Assembly (NCBI GenBank): GCA_026645375.1
Contig: JAPFFX010000184.1
Coordinates: forward strand, 1 to 13,799
Length of the DNA stretch: 13,799 nt
Direction: 5' to 3'
Origin: Citricoccus sp. WCRC_4
GTDB lineage: Bacteria; Actinomycetota; Actinomycetes; Actinomycetales; Micrococcaceae
A model generated the notes under the pieces. It saw nothing but the letters and a program-made list of their open reading frames with translations, was not told the origin of the DNA and made no database searches. Shown in pieces: positions 1 to 7,224 of this stretch. Numbering within the stretch: the stretch's first letter is position 1; every line of letters begins with the position of its first letter. Both the position numbers and the translations under genes were made by a program.

Positions 1-1394
1 CCGTCGGGCCGGCGGTCCTCTCCCGCCGGCGCCCGCCGCTCCCCCCGCCGGGAGTCCGCCGACGCCGCGCCGCGCTGGGCGCGCTGCACGGCCTGGTGGA
101 CGGTCGACTGGTCGATGCCCAGCCACCCGGCCAGCTCCCGCTCGTAGCCGGGACGGACGACGGAGTCCCGGATCCCCGCCACGATGGGGGCGGCATGGCG
201 CAGCGCGCCGGAACGGCCCTCCACGGTGTCCAGGTCGAAGTTCTTCAACCCCGCCTTGATGGCGAACTCGAACAGCGGCCGGCGCGAGCCGATGAGGGCG
301 AGAACGGCCTCCGGCCCCTTCTCCTGGCGCAGGTCACAGGGGTCGAGGCCGGAGGGCTCCACGGCCACGTAGGTCCTGGCCAGGAACTTGCTGTCCTCCT
401 CGAAGGCGCGCAGTGCGGCCTTCTGGCCGGCGGCGTCGCCGTCGAAGGTGAAGATGATCTCCCCGCCGGTGCCGTCGTCCGAGATCAGCCGGCGGGCGAT
501 CTTGACGTGGTCGGAGCCGAACGCGGTGCCGCAGGTGGCCACGGCGGTGTCCACGCCGGACAGGTGCGCGGCCATCACGTCCGTGTACCCCTCCACCACG
601 ACGAGCTGGCGCTTCCTCGCGACGTTCCGCTTGGCCGCGTCGATGCCGTAGAGGACCTGTGACTTCTTGTAGAGCTGCGTCTCCGGGGTGTTGAGGTACT
701 TCGGTCCCGGGTCGTCCTCGAAGAGCTTGCGTGCACCGAAGCCGATCGTGGCCCCGGTCATGTCCCGGATGGGCCAGACCAGCCGTCCGCGGAAGCGGTC
801 GTAGATCCCGCGCTGGCCCTCGGAGAACAGCCCGGTGAGCTTCAGCTCGTCGTCCCGGAAGCCCTTGCGGCGCAGGTGGTTGAGCAGGTTGTCCCAGCCC
901 TGCGGCGCGTAGCCGACGTTGAACTGCACCGCGTGCTCGGCGGTGAACCCACGGCCGGCCAGGAACTGCTGCCCGGTGGCGGCACCCTCGGTGCGCAGTT
1001 GGGACTGGAAGTACTCGTCGGCGACCTTGTTGGCCTCCAGGAGCCGCTGGCGCCGGCCGACCTGCTCACGGTCCGGGCCCGACCCGCCGTCCTCGTAGTG
1101 CAGTTCGATCCCGGCCCTGGCCGCCAGCCGCTCCACCGTCTCGGCGAAGGTGGTGTGCTCCATCTTCATCAGGAAGCTGATGACGTCCCCGGACTCCCCG
1201 CAGCCGAAGCAGTGGTAGGTCCCCACCGAGGGGCGGACGTGGAAGGAGGGGCTGCGCTCGTCGTGGAACGGGCAGAGGCCCTTGTAGGAGCCCACCCCGG
1301 CGCCGCGGAGCGTGACGAAGGCGTCCACGATCTCCTTGAGGTCCGTGCGCTCGCGGACACGATCGATGTCCTCGCGCTTGATCAGACCTGCCAT
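1..1394 (-). CDS. dnaG: DNA primase DnaG, N-terminal part (3' end beyond window)
   Basis: Synthesises the RNA primers used by the replication fork; acts in the cytoplasm with DnaB helicase. The reading frame starts at ATG 1394 (MAGLIKREDI) and stays open to the window edge: 464 full codons of a protein usually 600-700 residues long. Residues 1-100 form the CHCC zinc-binding domain, with Zn ligands C41, H44, C62 and C65. The RNA polymerase core follows, including WPIRD near 207 and a TOPRIM fold at about 262-345 with acidic residues E268 (VEGYTD), D318 and D320 (FDGDAAG). A charged R/A-rich stretch after residue 437 is probably the linker before the missing helicase-binding domain. A -10-like TAGACT sits 7 nt upstream of the ATG, so the mRNA may be leaderless; GGAGG is present but too close to the ATG to be a normal ribosome site. 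The fbpC stop is 81 bp upstream on the same strand. The start is supported by the family's usual N-terminus. Confidence 0.97.
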   Translation of the reverse strand, partial: MAGLIKREDIDRVRERTDLKEIVDAFVTLRGAGVGSYKGLCPFHDERSPSFHVRPSVGTYHCFGCGESGDVISFLMKMEHTTFAETVERLAARAGIELHYEDGGSGPDREQVGRRQRLLEANKVADEYFQSQLRTEGAATGQQFLAGRGFTAEHAVQFNVGYAPQGWDNLLNHLRRKGFRDDELKLTGLFSEGQRGIYDRFRGRLVWPIRDMTGATIGFGARKLFEDDPGPKYLNTPETQLYKKSQVLYGIDAAKRNVARKRQLVVVEGYTDVMAAHLSGVDTAVATCGTAFGSDHVKIARRLISDDGTGGEIIFTFDGDAAGQKAALRAFEEDSKFLARTYVAVEPSGLDPCDLRQEKGPEAVLALIGSRRPLFEFAIKAGLKNFDLDTVEGRSGALRHAAPIVAGIRDSVVRPGYERELAGWLGIDQSTVHQAVQRAQRGAASADSRRGERRAPAGEDRRPD

Positions 1395-1401
1395 GCCCTC
1401 C

Positions 1402-1407
1402 AGTCTA
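1402..1407 (-). promoter_or_regulatory. Putative -10 element for dnaG (leaderless start)
   Basis: On the minus strand TAGACT (TANNNT pattern) lies exactly 7 nt before the dnaG ATG. In actinobacteria this spacing usually places the transcription start on the initiator codon. No convincing -35 was seen. The call rests on pattern only. Confidence 0.4.
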
Positions 1408-1436
1408 GGCGTGGGCGGGGCACGTCCGGCCCGGCC

Positions 1437-1465
1437 GTCCACCGGCCCGGTTGTCCACCGGCCCG
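1437..1465. repeat. Short tandem direct repeat (13 bp, two copies)
   Basis: GTCCACCGGCCCG occurs at 1437-1449 and again at 1453-1465, a 16-bp period, in the 81-bp gap between fbpC and dnaG. The repeat also contains a 5-bp dyad, CCGGT 1447-1451 and ACCGG 1457-1461. It may be a replication slippage product or a weak structured end for the fbp transcript; there is no T-run to support a classical terminator. Confidence 0.5.
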
Positions 1466-1475
1466 TCGGCCCGGG

Positions 1476-2594
1476 TCACCGTGCGTGTCCGCCGTCGGGA
1501 ACGGCCCACACCGGGCCCACCACGCGGACCCGGACCCTGTCACCGACCGAGGCCGGTGCCGCGAGGGAGCGCGAGCGGATCACGGTTCCATCCGGCAGGG
1601 CCAGGGCGGTGAGCGTGTCGTGGCCGTAGAACTCCACGTCCCGCACGGTGGCCACGGGGCCCTCGCCCGTCCCCGTCCCCACCGGGTCGATGCGCACCTG
1701 CTCGGGCCGCAGGACCAGGTGCGTGGCCCCCGGCCCGCCCGCGCGGACCTCCACCGGGCCGACTCCGGTGCGGACCCGTCCGGTCGGGTCCGCACCCGTG
1801 AACGGCAACAGGTCGGCGTCGCCCACGAAGGACGCCACCCAGGAGTCCGCCGGTTGCGCATAGACCGTCGAGGGAACCGCGTCCTGGCGCACCCGGCCCT
1901 CGCGCAGCACCACGACGCGGTCGGCCATGGACAGGGCCTCGTCCTGGTCGTGGGTGACCAGGATCGCGGTGGCCCCGTCCTCGTGGAGCGCGGCCCGGAT
2001 GTCCCGGCGCAGCTCCACCCTCAGCGAGGCGTCCAGTGCGCCGAAGGGCTCGTCGAGCAGGACCAGCCGGGGCCGCGGCGCCAGCGCCCTCGCGAGGGCG
2101 ACCCGCTGTTGCTGGCCGCCGGAGAGTTCGTGGGGCATGCGGTCCCCCAGTCCGGCGAGGTCCACCAGCGCGAGGCACTCCTCGATGCGCGCGGCCCCTC
2201 GCCGCTGCGTCCTCGGCAGTCCGAAGCCCACGTTCCCGGCCACGGACAGGTGGGGGAAGAGGGCTCCGTCCTGCGGCACGACGGCGACGTGGCGCCGGTG
2301 CGCGGGCACGTGCGTCCCGGGCAGGGCCACGGCCCGGTTGCCCAGGGCGATACGCCCCCCGTCGATGCGCTCGAAGCCGGCGATGCAGCGCAGCAGGGTG
2401 GTCTTCCCGCAGCCCGACGGACCCAGCACCGCCAGGAAACCGCCCTGTTCCAGCTGCAGGCCCACGTCCTGCAGGACGGGGCGGGACCGGTAGGACTTCC
2501 CGACCCCCGCCAGGTCCACCGCCAGGCTAGGGCGCGCTGCCGGGTCCCGGGGTCCAGACCCTGTCCGGGGGGCGGGGTTGACGGTGGATCTCAT
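1476..2594 (-). CDS. fbpC: Ferric iron ABC transporter ATP-binding protein FbpC
   Basis: Cytoplasmic ATPase that powers Fe3+ import through FbpB. It is 372 residues, normal for the FbpC/PotA-like class with an extra C-terminal domain. Visible motifs are Walker A GPSGCGKT at 58-65, Q-loop Q108 in VPQDGALFPH (typical of FbpC), signature LSGGQ at 157-161, Walker B LVLLDEP at 177-183, D-loop GALD, and switch histidine H215 in VTHDQDEA. Residues after about 255 form a TOBE-like regulatory domain. The start is ATG 2594, whose bases overlap the fbpB stop as ATGA, indicating translational coupling. The first 20 residues are Pro/Arg-rich and the ABC fold begins near residue 24. Last gene of fbpABC; dnaG follows. 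Substrate is inferred from the partner FbpA and from the iron box ahead of the operon; close paralogues carry polyamines or other cations. Confidence 0.95.
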   Translation of the reverse strand: MRSTVNPAPRTGSGPRDPAARPSLAVDLAGVGKSYRSRPVLQDVGLQLEQGGFLAVLGPSGCGKTTLLRCIAGFERIDGGRIALGNRAVALPGTHVPAHRRHVAVVPQDGALFPHLSVAGNVGFGLPRTQRRGAARIEECLALVDLAGLGDRMPHELSGGQQQRVALARALAPRPRLVLLDEPFGALDASLRVELRRDIRAALHEDGATAILVTHDQDEALSMADRVVVLREGRVRQDAVPSTVYAQPADSWVASFVGDADLLPFTGADPTGRVRTGVGPVEVRAGGPGATHLVLRPEQVRIDPVGTGTGEGPVATVRDVEFYGHDTLTALALPDGTVIRSRSLAAPASVGDRVRVRVVGPVWAVPDGGHAR

Positions 2595-4255
2595 GACTGA
2601 ACGTCCTCTACCGGTCGTCGGAGCGTGGTGGGGCCCGTGACGGCTCCGAGGTTGCCCACCTCGCCGGACACGGAGTCGACCAACAGGGGGGCCGCGGGCG
2701 CCGGGGCGAGGAGTGCCCCGTCCTCGACCACGGTGGCGTCGGACGGCGCCGGCCGGACGATCCCCGAGCGCTGGACGATCACCCAGGTCGGGACCGCCGC
2801 GAGGAGGACCAGCAACAGCGCGTAGGGTGCCGCCTCCGCGTACCGCCCGACGCCCGTGGCACTCCACAGCCGGGTGGCCAGGGTCTCCATGCCGGTGGGA
2901 CGGAGCAGGAGGGTGGCCGGGAGTTCCTTCATGGCTGCCAGGAAGACCAGGGCGGCGCCGGCGCCGATGCCCGGCAGCGTGAGCGGCACGGTCACCCGCC
3001 GGAACATCTCCGCGGGGGTGGCCCCCAGGGACTGCCCGACCTCCTCCAGGGACGGTGGGGCCTGGGCGGCGGCGCCCACGACGGCCGCGACGCCCAGGGG
3101 CAGGAACAGGGTGGCGTAGGCCAGGGCCACCAGCCAGGAGGTCTGGTAGAGCGGCAGGACCACGGTGACGCCGAAGAACACCAGGGCCAGGGCCACCACG
3201 ATGCCGGGCAGGCCGTGGGCGAGGTAGACCGCCCGCTCGACGAACCGGGTCAACCGCCCATGGTGCCGGGCCACGAGGATCCCGATCGGCAGGGCCAGCA
3301 CCGTGGTCACGACGGCACCGAGCAGGGACAGCGTGAGGGAGCCGGCCGCGGCCTCGCCGATGCGCCCCCAGGCATCGGCCAGGGAGGTACCGGCCACGGT
3401 CCACCGCACCAGGGAGACCGCCGGGACGCCCAGGGCCACCAGGACCACCGCCCACAGACCGGTGGCGGCGGGCCAGCGCCAGGGGCCGAGGTCGGCCACT
3501 CCGGCGGGCCGGCCGGGCCGGGTGGAGGCGTAGCGGGTGCCGGCCCGGCGCGTCGCCCCCTCGCCCCACAGGATCAGTCCGGTCAGCAGGACCAGCAGCG
3601 TGGCCAGGGACAGCGCCTGGTCCCGGTTGAACCCCACGGTGTGCGCCGTGTAGATGGCTCGGGTGTACGTGTCGAGCCGGAGGATGGACACCGCCCCGAA
3701 GTCCGAGAGGACGTACAGCGAGGCGAGCAGGCCCCCGCCCACGATCGCCGGCCGCACCTGGGCCAGCGTGACGGTCACCAGCGTGTTGAACGGCCCCCGG
3801 CCGAGTGAGCGCGCCGCTTCCTCCTGTCCCGCGTCCACCCGGCTGAGCGCCGAGGCCACGGGCAGGAAGACATACGGGTAGGTGTAGAGGGTGAGGACGA
3901 CGCAGGCTGCCGCGAAGCCCTCGAAGCGCCCGCCGGGCGCCCCGTTCCAGAGGTCGGCCACGGACACCCAGGTGAAGGCGGCCACGTAGGAGGGCACGGC
4001 CAGCGGCAGGGCCAGCAGGACGGCGAGGAGCCGGCGGTGGGGGACGGCGGCCCTGGTGACCAGCCAGGCCCCGGCCACCCCGATCACCAGGCTCGCGGCC
4101 GTGACGACGGCGGCCAGGGCCACCGAGGTGGCCGCCAGCCGGCCGGACCGCCACGTGAACACGGTGTCCAGCCATGCCGGCAGCCCCTGCTGGCCGGCCC
4201 GCAGCAGCAGGTAGCCCAGGGGGATCAGCGCGACCGCCGTGGCCACGAGGGCCAC
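2591..4255 (-). CDS. fbpB: Ferric iron ABC transporter permease FbpB (fused double-domain)
   Basis: Inner-membrane channel subunit for Fe3+ uptake. At 554 residues it has two tandem permease domains in one chain, as is usual for FbpB. Many hydrophobic segments (about 12) alternate with loops. Two EAA-type loops that dock the ATPase are visible: EEAARSLG...G at about 145-180 and EEVGQSLGATPAEMFRRVTVP at about 404-440. After the last helix (about 478-494) there is an unusual hydrophilic tail of about 55 residues rich in A, P, V and E. The start is uncertain. GTG 4255 is the first standard start, but it lacks a clear ribosome site and drops the basic residues that should precede helix 1. The frame is open upstream past the fbpA stop, and a CTG at 4291 overlaps that TGA, giving a product 12 residues longer with SARRHP before helix 1. 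The gene is coupled to fbpC downstream by ATGA. Confidence 0.94.
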   Translation of the reverse strand: MALVATAVALIPLGYLLLRAGQQGLPAWLDTVFTWRSGRLAATSVALAAVVTAASLVIGVAGAWLVTRAAVPHRRLLAVLLALPLAVPSYVAAFTWVSVADLWNGAPGGRFEGFAAACVVLTLYTYPYVFLPVASALSRVDAGQEEAARSLGRGPFNTLVTVTLAQVRPAIVGGGLLASLYVLSDFGAVSILRLDTYTRAIYTAHTVGFNRDQALSLATLLVLLTGLILWGEGATRRAGTRYASTRPGRPAGVADLGPWRWPAATGLWAVVLVALGVPAVSLVRWTVAGTSLADAWGRIGEAAAGSLTLSLLGAVVTTVLALPIGILVARHHGRLTRFVERAVYLAHGLPGIVVALALVFFGVTVVLPLYQTSWLVALAYATLFLPLGVAAVVGAAAQAPPSLEEVGQSLGATPAEMFRRVTVPLTLPGIGAGAALVFLAAMKELPATLLLRPTGMETLATRLWSATGVGRYAEAAPYALLLVLLAAVPTWVIVQRSGIVRPAPSDATVVEDGALLAPAPAAPLLVDSVSGEVGNLGAVTGPTTLRRPVEDVQS

Positions 4256-4287
4256 GGCGGTCAGCGCGGGATGGCGGCGGGCGGAGG

Positions 4288-5400
4288 TCAGAGCAGCCCC
4301 GCCTGCGTGATCATCTCGATCGTCTGCTCCAGGTCGTCGAGGTCGTTGAGGTTGACCTGGGGTGCCTCGAGCTCGTCGAGGGAGGGCACGCCCTGTGGCG
4401 CCTCGGCGCCCTCGATCATCGCGTACTCGTTGGTCTCCTCGACGAAATAGGACTGGCCCTCCTCGGACAGCAGGTAGTCGATGAGGGCCTGGGCATCGCC
4501 GTCGGGCTGCTCCCCCACCAGCCCGGCACCGGAGACGTTGACGAGGGCTCCGGTGTCCTGCGCGCCGAAGAAGTGCATGCGGACCGACAGGTCCTGCGGG
4601 TCCACGCCCTTCTCCTGGGCGAGCTCATGCACGTAGTAGTGGTTGACCAGGCCTGCGTCGATGGCGCCCGAGTCCACGTCCGCCACGATGTGACCGTTCT
4701 TCTCCCGGATCTGGGGGTCGTTCGCGGCCAGGCCCTCCAGCCACGCCCGGGCCGCCTCGTCGCCCTCCATGACCCTCATCGCGGTGATGAACGACTGGAA
4801 CGAGGCGTTGGTCGGCGCGACGCCGACCCGGCCTTTCCACTCCTGGGAGACGAGCTCGTCCACCGACTGCGGCAGCTCGTCCTCCGAGACCTGGTCCGGG
4901 TTGTACACGAGGACCCGTGACCGGCCCGTGAGGCCCACCCAGTCCCCGTCCGTGGAGCGGTAGGACTCCGGCACGGCGTCGACGGTCTCCTGGGGCAGGG
5001 CCTCCAGCAGTCCGGCCTGCGAGACGGCGCCCAGGGCCCCGGCGTCCTGTGCCAGGAACACCTCGGCCGGGGACCGGTCACCCTCCTCGAGCAGCTGGGC
5101 GGCCATGCCGGCGGTGTCGCCGTATCGCACGTCGACCTCGATGCCGGTCTCCTCGGTGAACCGGTCCAGGATCGGCTGCACGAGTTCCTCGTTGCGGCCG
5201 GAGTAGAGCGTCAGTTGGCCGTCCCCCTCGGTCGGGGCCCCCGTGGTCCCCTCCCCCGTCGCCTCCCCCGTGGCCCCGGCCGTGTCCGGGGCCGGCGCGG
5301 TGGCCGTGTCCGTGGAGGGCTGTCCGCCCGAGCATGCCGTCAGGCCGAGCACCACGGCGAGCGGGAGGGCGAGGGCGAGGGGGGTACGGCGGTGGTTCAT
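4288..5400 (-). CDS. fbpA: Ferric iron-binding lipoprotein FbpA (ABC transporter substrate-binding protein)
   Basis: Captures Fe3+ outside the membrane and delivers it to FbpBC. The 370-residue product starts at ATG 5400, preceded by AGGAAG about 9 nt upstream. It has a lipoprotein signal: basic MNHRR, a hydrophobic stretch, and a lipobox LTAC with the lipidated cysteine at C23. A disordered T/A/E/G-rich linker runs to about residue 60. The binding domain follows, with YSGRNEE at 66-72 near its start and NHYY at 253-256; the adjacent tyrosines Y255 and Y256 match the paired tyrosine Fe3+ ligands of the FbpA/FutA family. FVEETNEYA near the C-terminus is also typical of this family. First gene of the operon fbpA-fbpB-fbpC, with an IdeR/DtxR-like box 71-89 bp upstream of the start. 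The iron assignment is strong; a siderophore ligand is unlikely because the tyrosine motif is that of free-ferric binders. Confidence 0.95.
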   Translation of the reverse strand: MNHRRTPLALALPLAVVLGLTACSGGQPSTDTATAPAPDTAGATGEATGEGTTGAPTEGDGQLTLYSGRNEELVQPILDRFTEETGIEVDVRYGDTAGMAAQLLEEGDRSPAEVFLAQDAGALGAVSQAGLLEALPQETVDAVPESYRSTDGDWVGLTGRSRVLVYNPDQVSEDELPQSVDELVSQEWKGRVGVAPTNASFQSFITAMRVMEGDEAARAWLEGLAANDPQIREKNGHIVADVDSGAIDAGLVNHYYVHELAQEKGVDPQDLSVRMHFFGAQDTGALVNVSGAGLVGEQPDGDAQALIDYLLSEEGQSYFVEETNEYAMIEGAEAPQGVPSLDELEAPQVNLNDLDDLEQTIEMITQAGLL

Positions 5401-5470
5401 CGGCTGGCTTCCTGTCCTGACGTCTGGAGGAGATCCCGGCGCGCCCTTCCGAGTCCGCCGGGGCCCTGGG

Positions 5471-5489
5471 TGAGGTAAGTCTCACCTAA
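5471..5489 (-). promoter_or_regulatory. IdeR/DtxR-type iron box upstream of fbpA
   Basis: Read on the minus strand, TTAGGTGAGACTTACCTCA is a 19-bp dyad. It matches the classical DtxR/IdeR consensus TTAGGTTAGGCTAACCTAA at 15 of 19 positions by my count, and its arms are complementary at 7 of 9 positions. It lies 71-89 bp upstream of the fbpA ATG and just downstream of a possible -10, a position suited to Fe2+-dependent repression of fbpABC. The regulator gene is not in the window. Confidence 0.8.
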
Positions 5490-5503
5490 CCCGAGCAGCA
5501 CCC

Positions 5504-5530
5504 AGAATACACAACACCCCCCTTGCGCAA
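5504..5530 (-). promoter_or_regulatory. Putative fbpABC promoter
   Basis: On the minus strand TTGCGC (5530-5525) and TATTCT (5509-5504) are separated by 15 bp. The -10 candidate is reasonable in this GC-rich setting; the spacing is short, so the -35 is doubtful. The predicted start near 5497 puts the iron box at roughly +8 to +26, which would block transcription when occupied. Confidence 0.4.
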
Positions 5531-5535
5531 TAGGA

Positions 5536-5577
5536 CGGCCCCGGGGTGCCCCGTCGGACGGGATTACCCCGGGGCCG
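5536..5577 (-). terminator. Strong hairpin, probable terminator of the MFS gene
   Basis: A perfect 12-bp inverted repeat, CGGCCCCGGGGT (5536-5547) and ACCCCGGGGCCG (5566-5577), encloses an inner 5-bp stem CCCGT/ACGGG (5550-5554 and 5558-5562) with a three-base loop. It begins 25 bp past the MFS stop codon. The sequence after it on the minus strand (TCCTATT) is only a weak T-tract, common for actinobacterial terminators. It ends 6 bp before the candidate fbpA -35 and would insulate the two transcription units. Confidence 0.65.
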
Positions 5578-5601
5578 GCCCGGCGGGGAGCGCGGGGAGG
5601 A

Positions 5602-7011
5602 CTACACCCCGGCCGGGGTGCGCTCGGCGGTCCCGGCGGCCGAGCCGGCGTCGCCACCGGTGCGGCCTGAGCCGCCCCCCTGCGCCCGACGCATGGTCCG
5701 CATGCCGGTGACGGCCAGCCCGCCGAGGGCGCCCGCGACGGCGAAACCGAAGAAGCCCCAGGGGTAGGCGATGCCGGCGGTGACGAGGGTGCCGCCCATG
5801 ATCGGCCCGGAGATGGCGCCGAGGCGGCCCACGCCGGCGGCCATGCCGAGGGCCGTGCCGCGGACCTTCGGCGGGTAGTTGGTGGCGGCGAAGGCGTAGA
5901 CCAGGTTCTGCGCGGAGAACACGAAGCAACCGGTGATGAAGATCATCACGTAGATGCCCAGCAGCGGCAGCTTGATCGCCAGGGCGGCCAGCAGGATGGC
6001 CGAGGCCAGGAACCAGATGATGGCCGCGTTGCGCGGGGTGATGGCGTCCCCCACCCGTCCGGCGACGAGGAGGCCGATGACCGCGCCGGCGTTGAGCACC
6101 ACGAGGAAGCCCAGGGAGTTGCCGAGGTCGTAGTCGGCGGCGCGCATGATCTGGGGCAGCCAGGTGTTCAGGCCGTAGACCAGCAGCAGGCCCATGAAGG
6201 AGGCGATCCACATGAACACGGTGTTGCGGCGGTAGGTGGCGGAGAGCAGCAGCGAGGCGCCCTGCTTCTCGGGACCGGCACGCTCCGGGGAGGCCTCGGC
6301 GAAGGCGCGATCGGGTTCCTCGTCGATCTCGACGCCGTAGTGCGCGGCCACGGTGTGGGCGTCCTGGATCCGGCCCCTGGAGAGCAGGTAGTCCGGGGAC
6401 TCCGGCAGGAAGCGCCACATCAGCGGCACGAGGACCAGGGCCGGCAGGCCCCCGAGGAAGAACATCTCGCGCCAGCCGGAGACGGTGTTGGCGGCGGCCC
6501 AGATCGCCAGCAGGGCGGTCACGACGGCACCCACGTGGTAACCGGTCATCATCAGCGTGGTGGCGTTGGAGCCCTTCTTGTGCCCGGCGAACTCCGTGAC
6601 CATGGAGATGCCGGTCGGCAGGCAGCCGCCCAGGCCGAGGCCGGCCAGGAAGCGCAGCAGGCCGATGGTGAAGGCGTCCTGGGCGAAGCCGGTGACGAAG
6701 GTCAGCACGGAGAAGGCGATCACGGCGCCGATGAGCAGCTTGCGGCGGCCGAACCGGTCCGTCAGCCAGCCCATCCCGAGGGCGCCCACCATCATGCCGA
6801 CGAGCCCGGCGGTGGCGATGACGGTGCCGTCGGCGTTGTCGATGCCCATGGCCGGGTCGGAGGTGAGCATGGGCATGATGGCGCCGAGCACGACGGCGTC
6901 GAAGCCGTCGAGGAAGACGGCGAACCAGCACAGCGGGGCCACCCAGTTGCGGCCGCGCAACACGAGTGAGCCGGACCCGCCGGCGGGGCGGGCGGTGGTG
7001 GACGTGGACAT
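5602..7011 (-). CDS. MFS transporter, aromatic acid:H+ symporter (AAHS) type
   Basis: Proton-coupled inner-membrane importer of the BenK/PcaK class, probably for benzoate, hydroxybenzoate or a related aromatic acid. The 469-residue product starts at ATG 7011 with GGAGG 4 nt upstream, a good ribosome site. About 12 membrane helices are visible. Family marks are the charged DGFD in helix 1 (D35, D38), the loop 2-3 MFS signature GWLTDRFGRRK at 81-91, RFLAGLGLGG in helix 4, the PESPDYLL motif opening the central cytoplasmic loop, and RGTALGMAAGVGRLGAISGP in the second half. The C-terminus is a Gly/Ser-rich tail. It is a single-gene unit bounded by a hairpin at 5536-5577 and by a leader with dyads (7067-7134). 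No aromatic catabolic gene is present nearby, so the exact substrate cannot be read from context. Confidence 0.88.
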   Translation of the reverse strand: MSTSTTARPAGGSGSLVLRGRNWVAPLCWFAVFLDGFDAVVLGAIMPMLTSDPAMGIDNADGTVIATAGLVGMMVGALGMGWLTDRFGRRKLLIGAVIAFSVLTFVTGFAQDAFTIGLLRFLAGLGLGGCLPTGISMVTEFAGHKKGSNATTLMMTGYHVGAVVTALLAIWAAANTVSGWREMFFLGGLPALVLVPLMWRFLPESPDYLLSRGRIQDAHTVAAHYGVEIDEEPDRAFAEASPERAGPEKQGASLLLSATYRRNTVFMWIASFMGLLLVYGLNTWLPQIMRAADYDLGNSLGFLVVLNAGAVIGLLVAGRVGDAITPRNAAIIWFLASAILLAALAIKLPLLGIYVMIFITGCFVFSAQNLVYAFAATNYPPKVRGTALGMAAGVGRLGAISGPIMGGTLVTAGIAYPWGFFGFAVAGALGGLAVTGMRTMRRAQGGGSGRTGGDAGSAAGTAERTPAGV

Positions 7012-7066
7012 GGAACCTCCGGGACAGGGCAGGTACTTGGGGAATGGATGCGCGTGGGCGCTGGGG

Positions 7067-7104
7067 GTGAGTCCTACGTCATGGCGGACCATGACGATGC
7101 TCAC
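7067..7104 (-). promoter_or_regulatory. Nested inverted repeat in the MFS gene leader
   Basis: CGTCATGG (7077-7084), a 4-base loop CGGA, and CCATGACG (7089-7096) make a perfect 8-bp dyad. It is flanked by a second complementary pair, GTGAG (7067-7071) and CTCAC (7100-7104). If transcription starts near 7111 the whole element would sit in the 5' leader, about 55-95 nt before the MFS start codon. It could be an RNA hairpin or the operator of an unseen repressor. Direct sequence observation; the role is inference. Confidence 0.55.
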
Positions 7105-7117
7105 AAGAAGCCTGACC

Positions 7118-7134
7118 ACTATACCGTACGTATA
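7118..7134 (-). promoter_or_regulatory. Putative MFS promoter -10 with overlapping GntR-like operator
   Basis: A small AT-rich island in otherwise GC-rich DNA. On the minus strand TATAGT (7123-7118) is a good -10. Overlapping it, TATAC (7120-7124), five bases, and GTATA (7130-7134) form a dyad; the GTATAC core is frequent in GntR/FadR-family operators. No clear -35 was seen. The overlap with the -10 and spacer suggests repression, probably relieved by the transported aromatic or its catabolite. The regulator is not encoded in the window. Confidence 0.5.
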
Positions 7135-7212
7135 CGAACTGAGTAGACCCCGGTCACAGGGCGCCGAGACGCCGGCCACGCGGGTTCCCGCCCGAGACCC
7201 GGTCGATCCGTC

Positions 7213-7218
7213 TACAGT
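7213..7218 (+). promoter_or_regulatory. Putative -10 element for the sirtuin gene (leaderless start)
   Basis: TACAGT (TANNNT pattern) lies 6 nt upstream of the GTG at 7225. No ribosome binding site precedes the GTG, so a leaderless transcript is plausible. No convincing -35. Confidence 0.4.
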
Positions 7219-7224
7219 GGCCTC

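Noticed and set aside
1437..1465. Two-copy repeat as a possible CRISPR remnant or attachment site
   Set aside because: Only 13 bp with a 3-bp gap, no spacer-sized intervals, no cas gene, integrase or tRNA nearby. A slippage duplication is simpler.
876..2600. 574-residue plus-strand open frame across dnaG and fbpC
   Set aside because: Antisense to two genes with diagnostic motifs; composition is that of a GC-rich shadow frame (H/G/R/P-rich, no domains).
1476..4175. Single 899-residue minus-strand open frame seeming to fuse an N-terminal domain to FbpC
   Set aside because: Only the last 372 codons (from 2594) encode FbpC. The rest is an out-of-frame reading of fbpB, rich in G/R/P as expected for a GC-rich shadow, while the true FbpB frame shows clear permease motifs.
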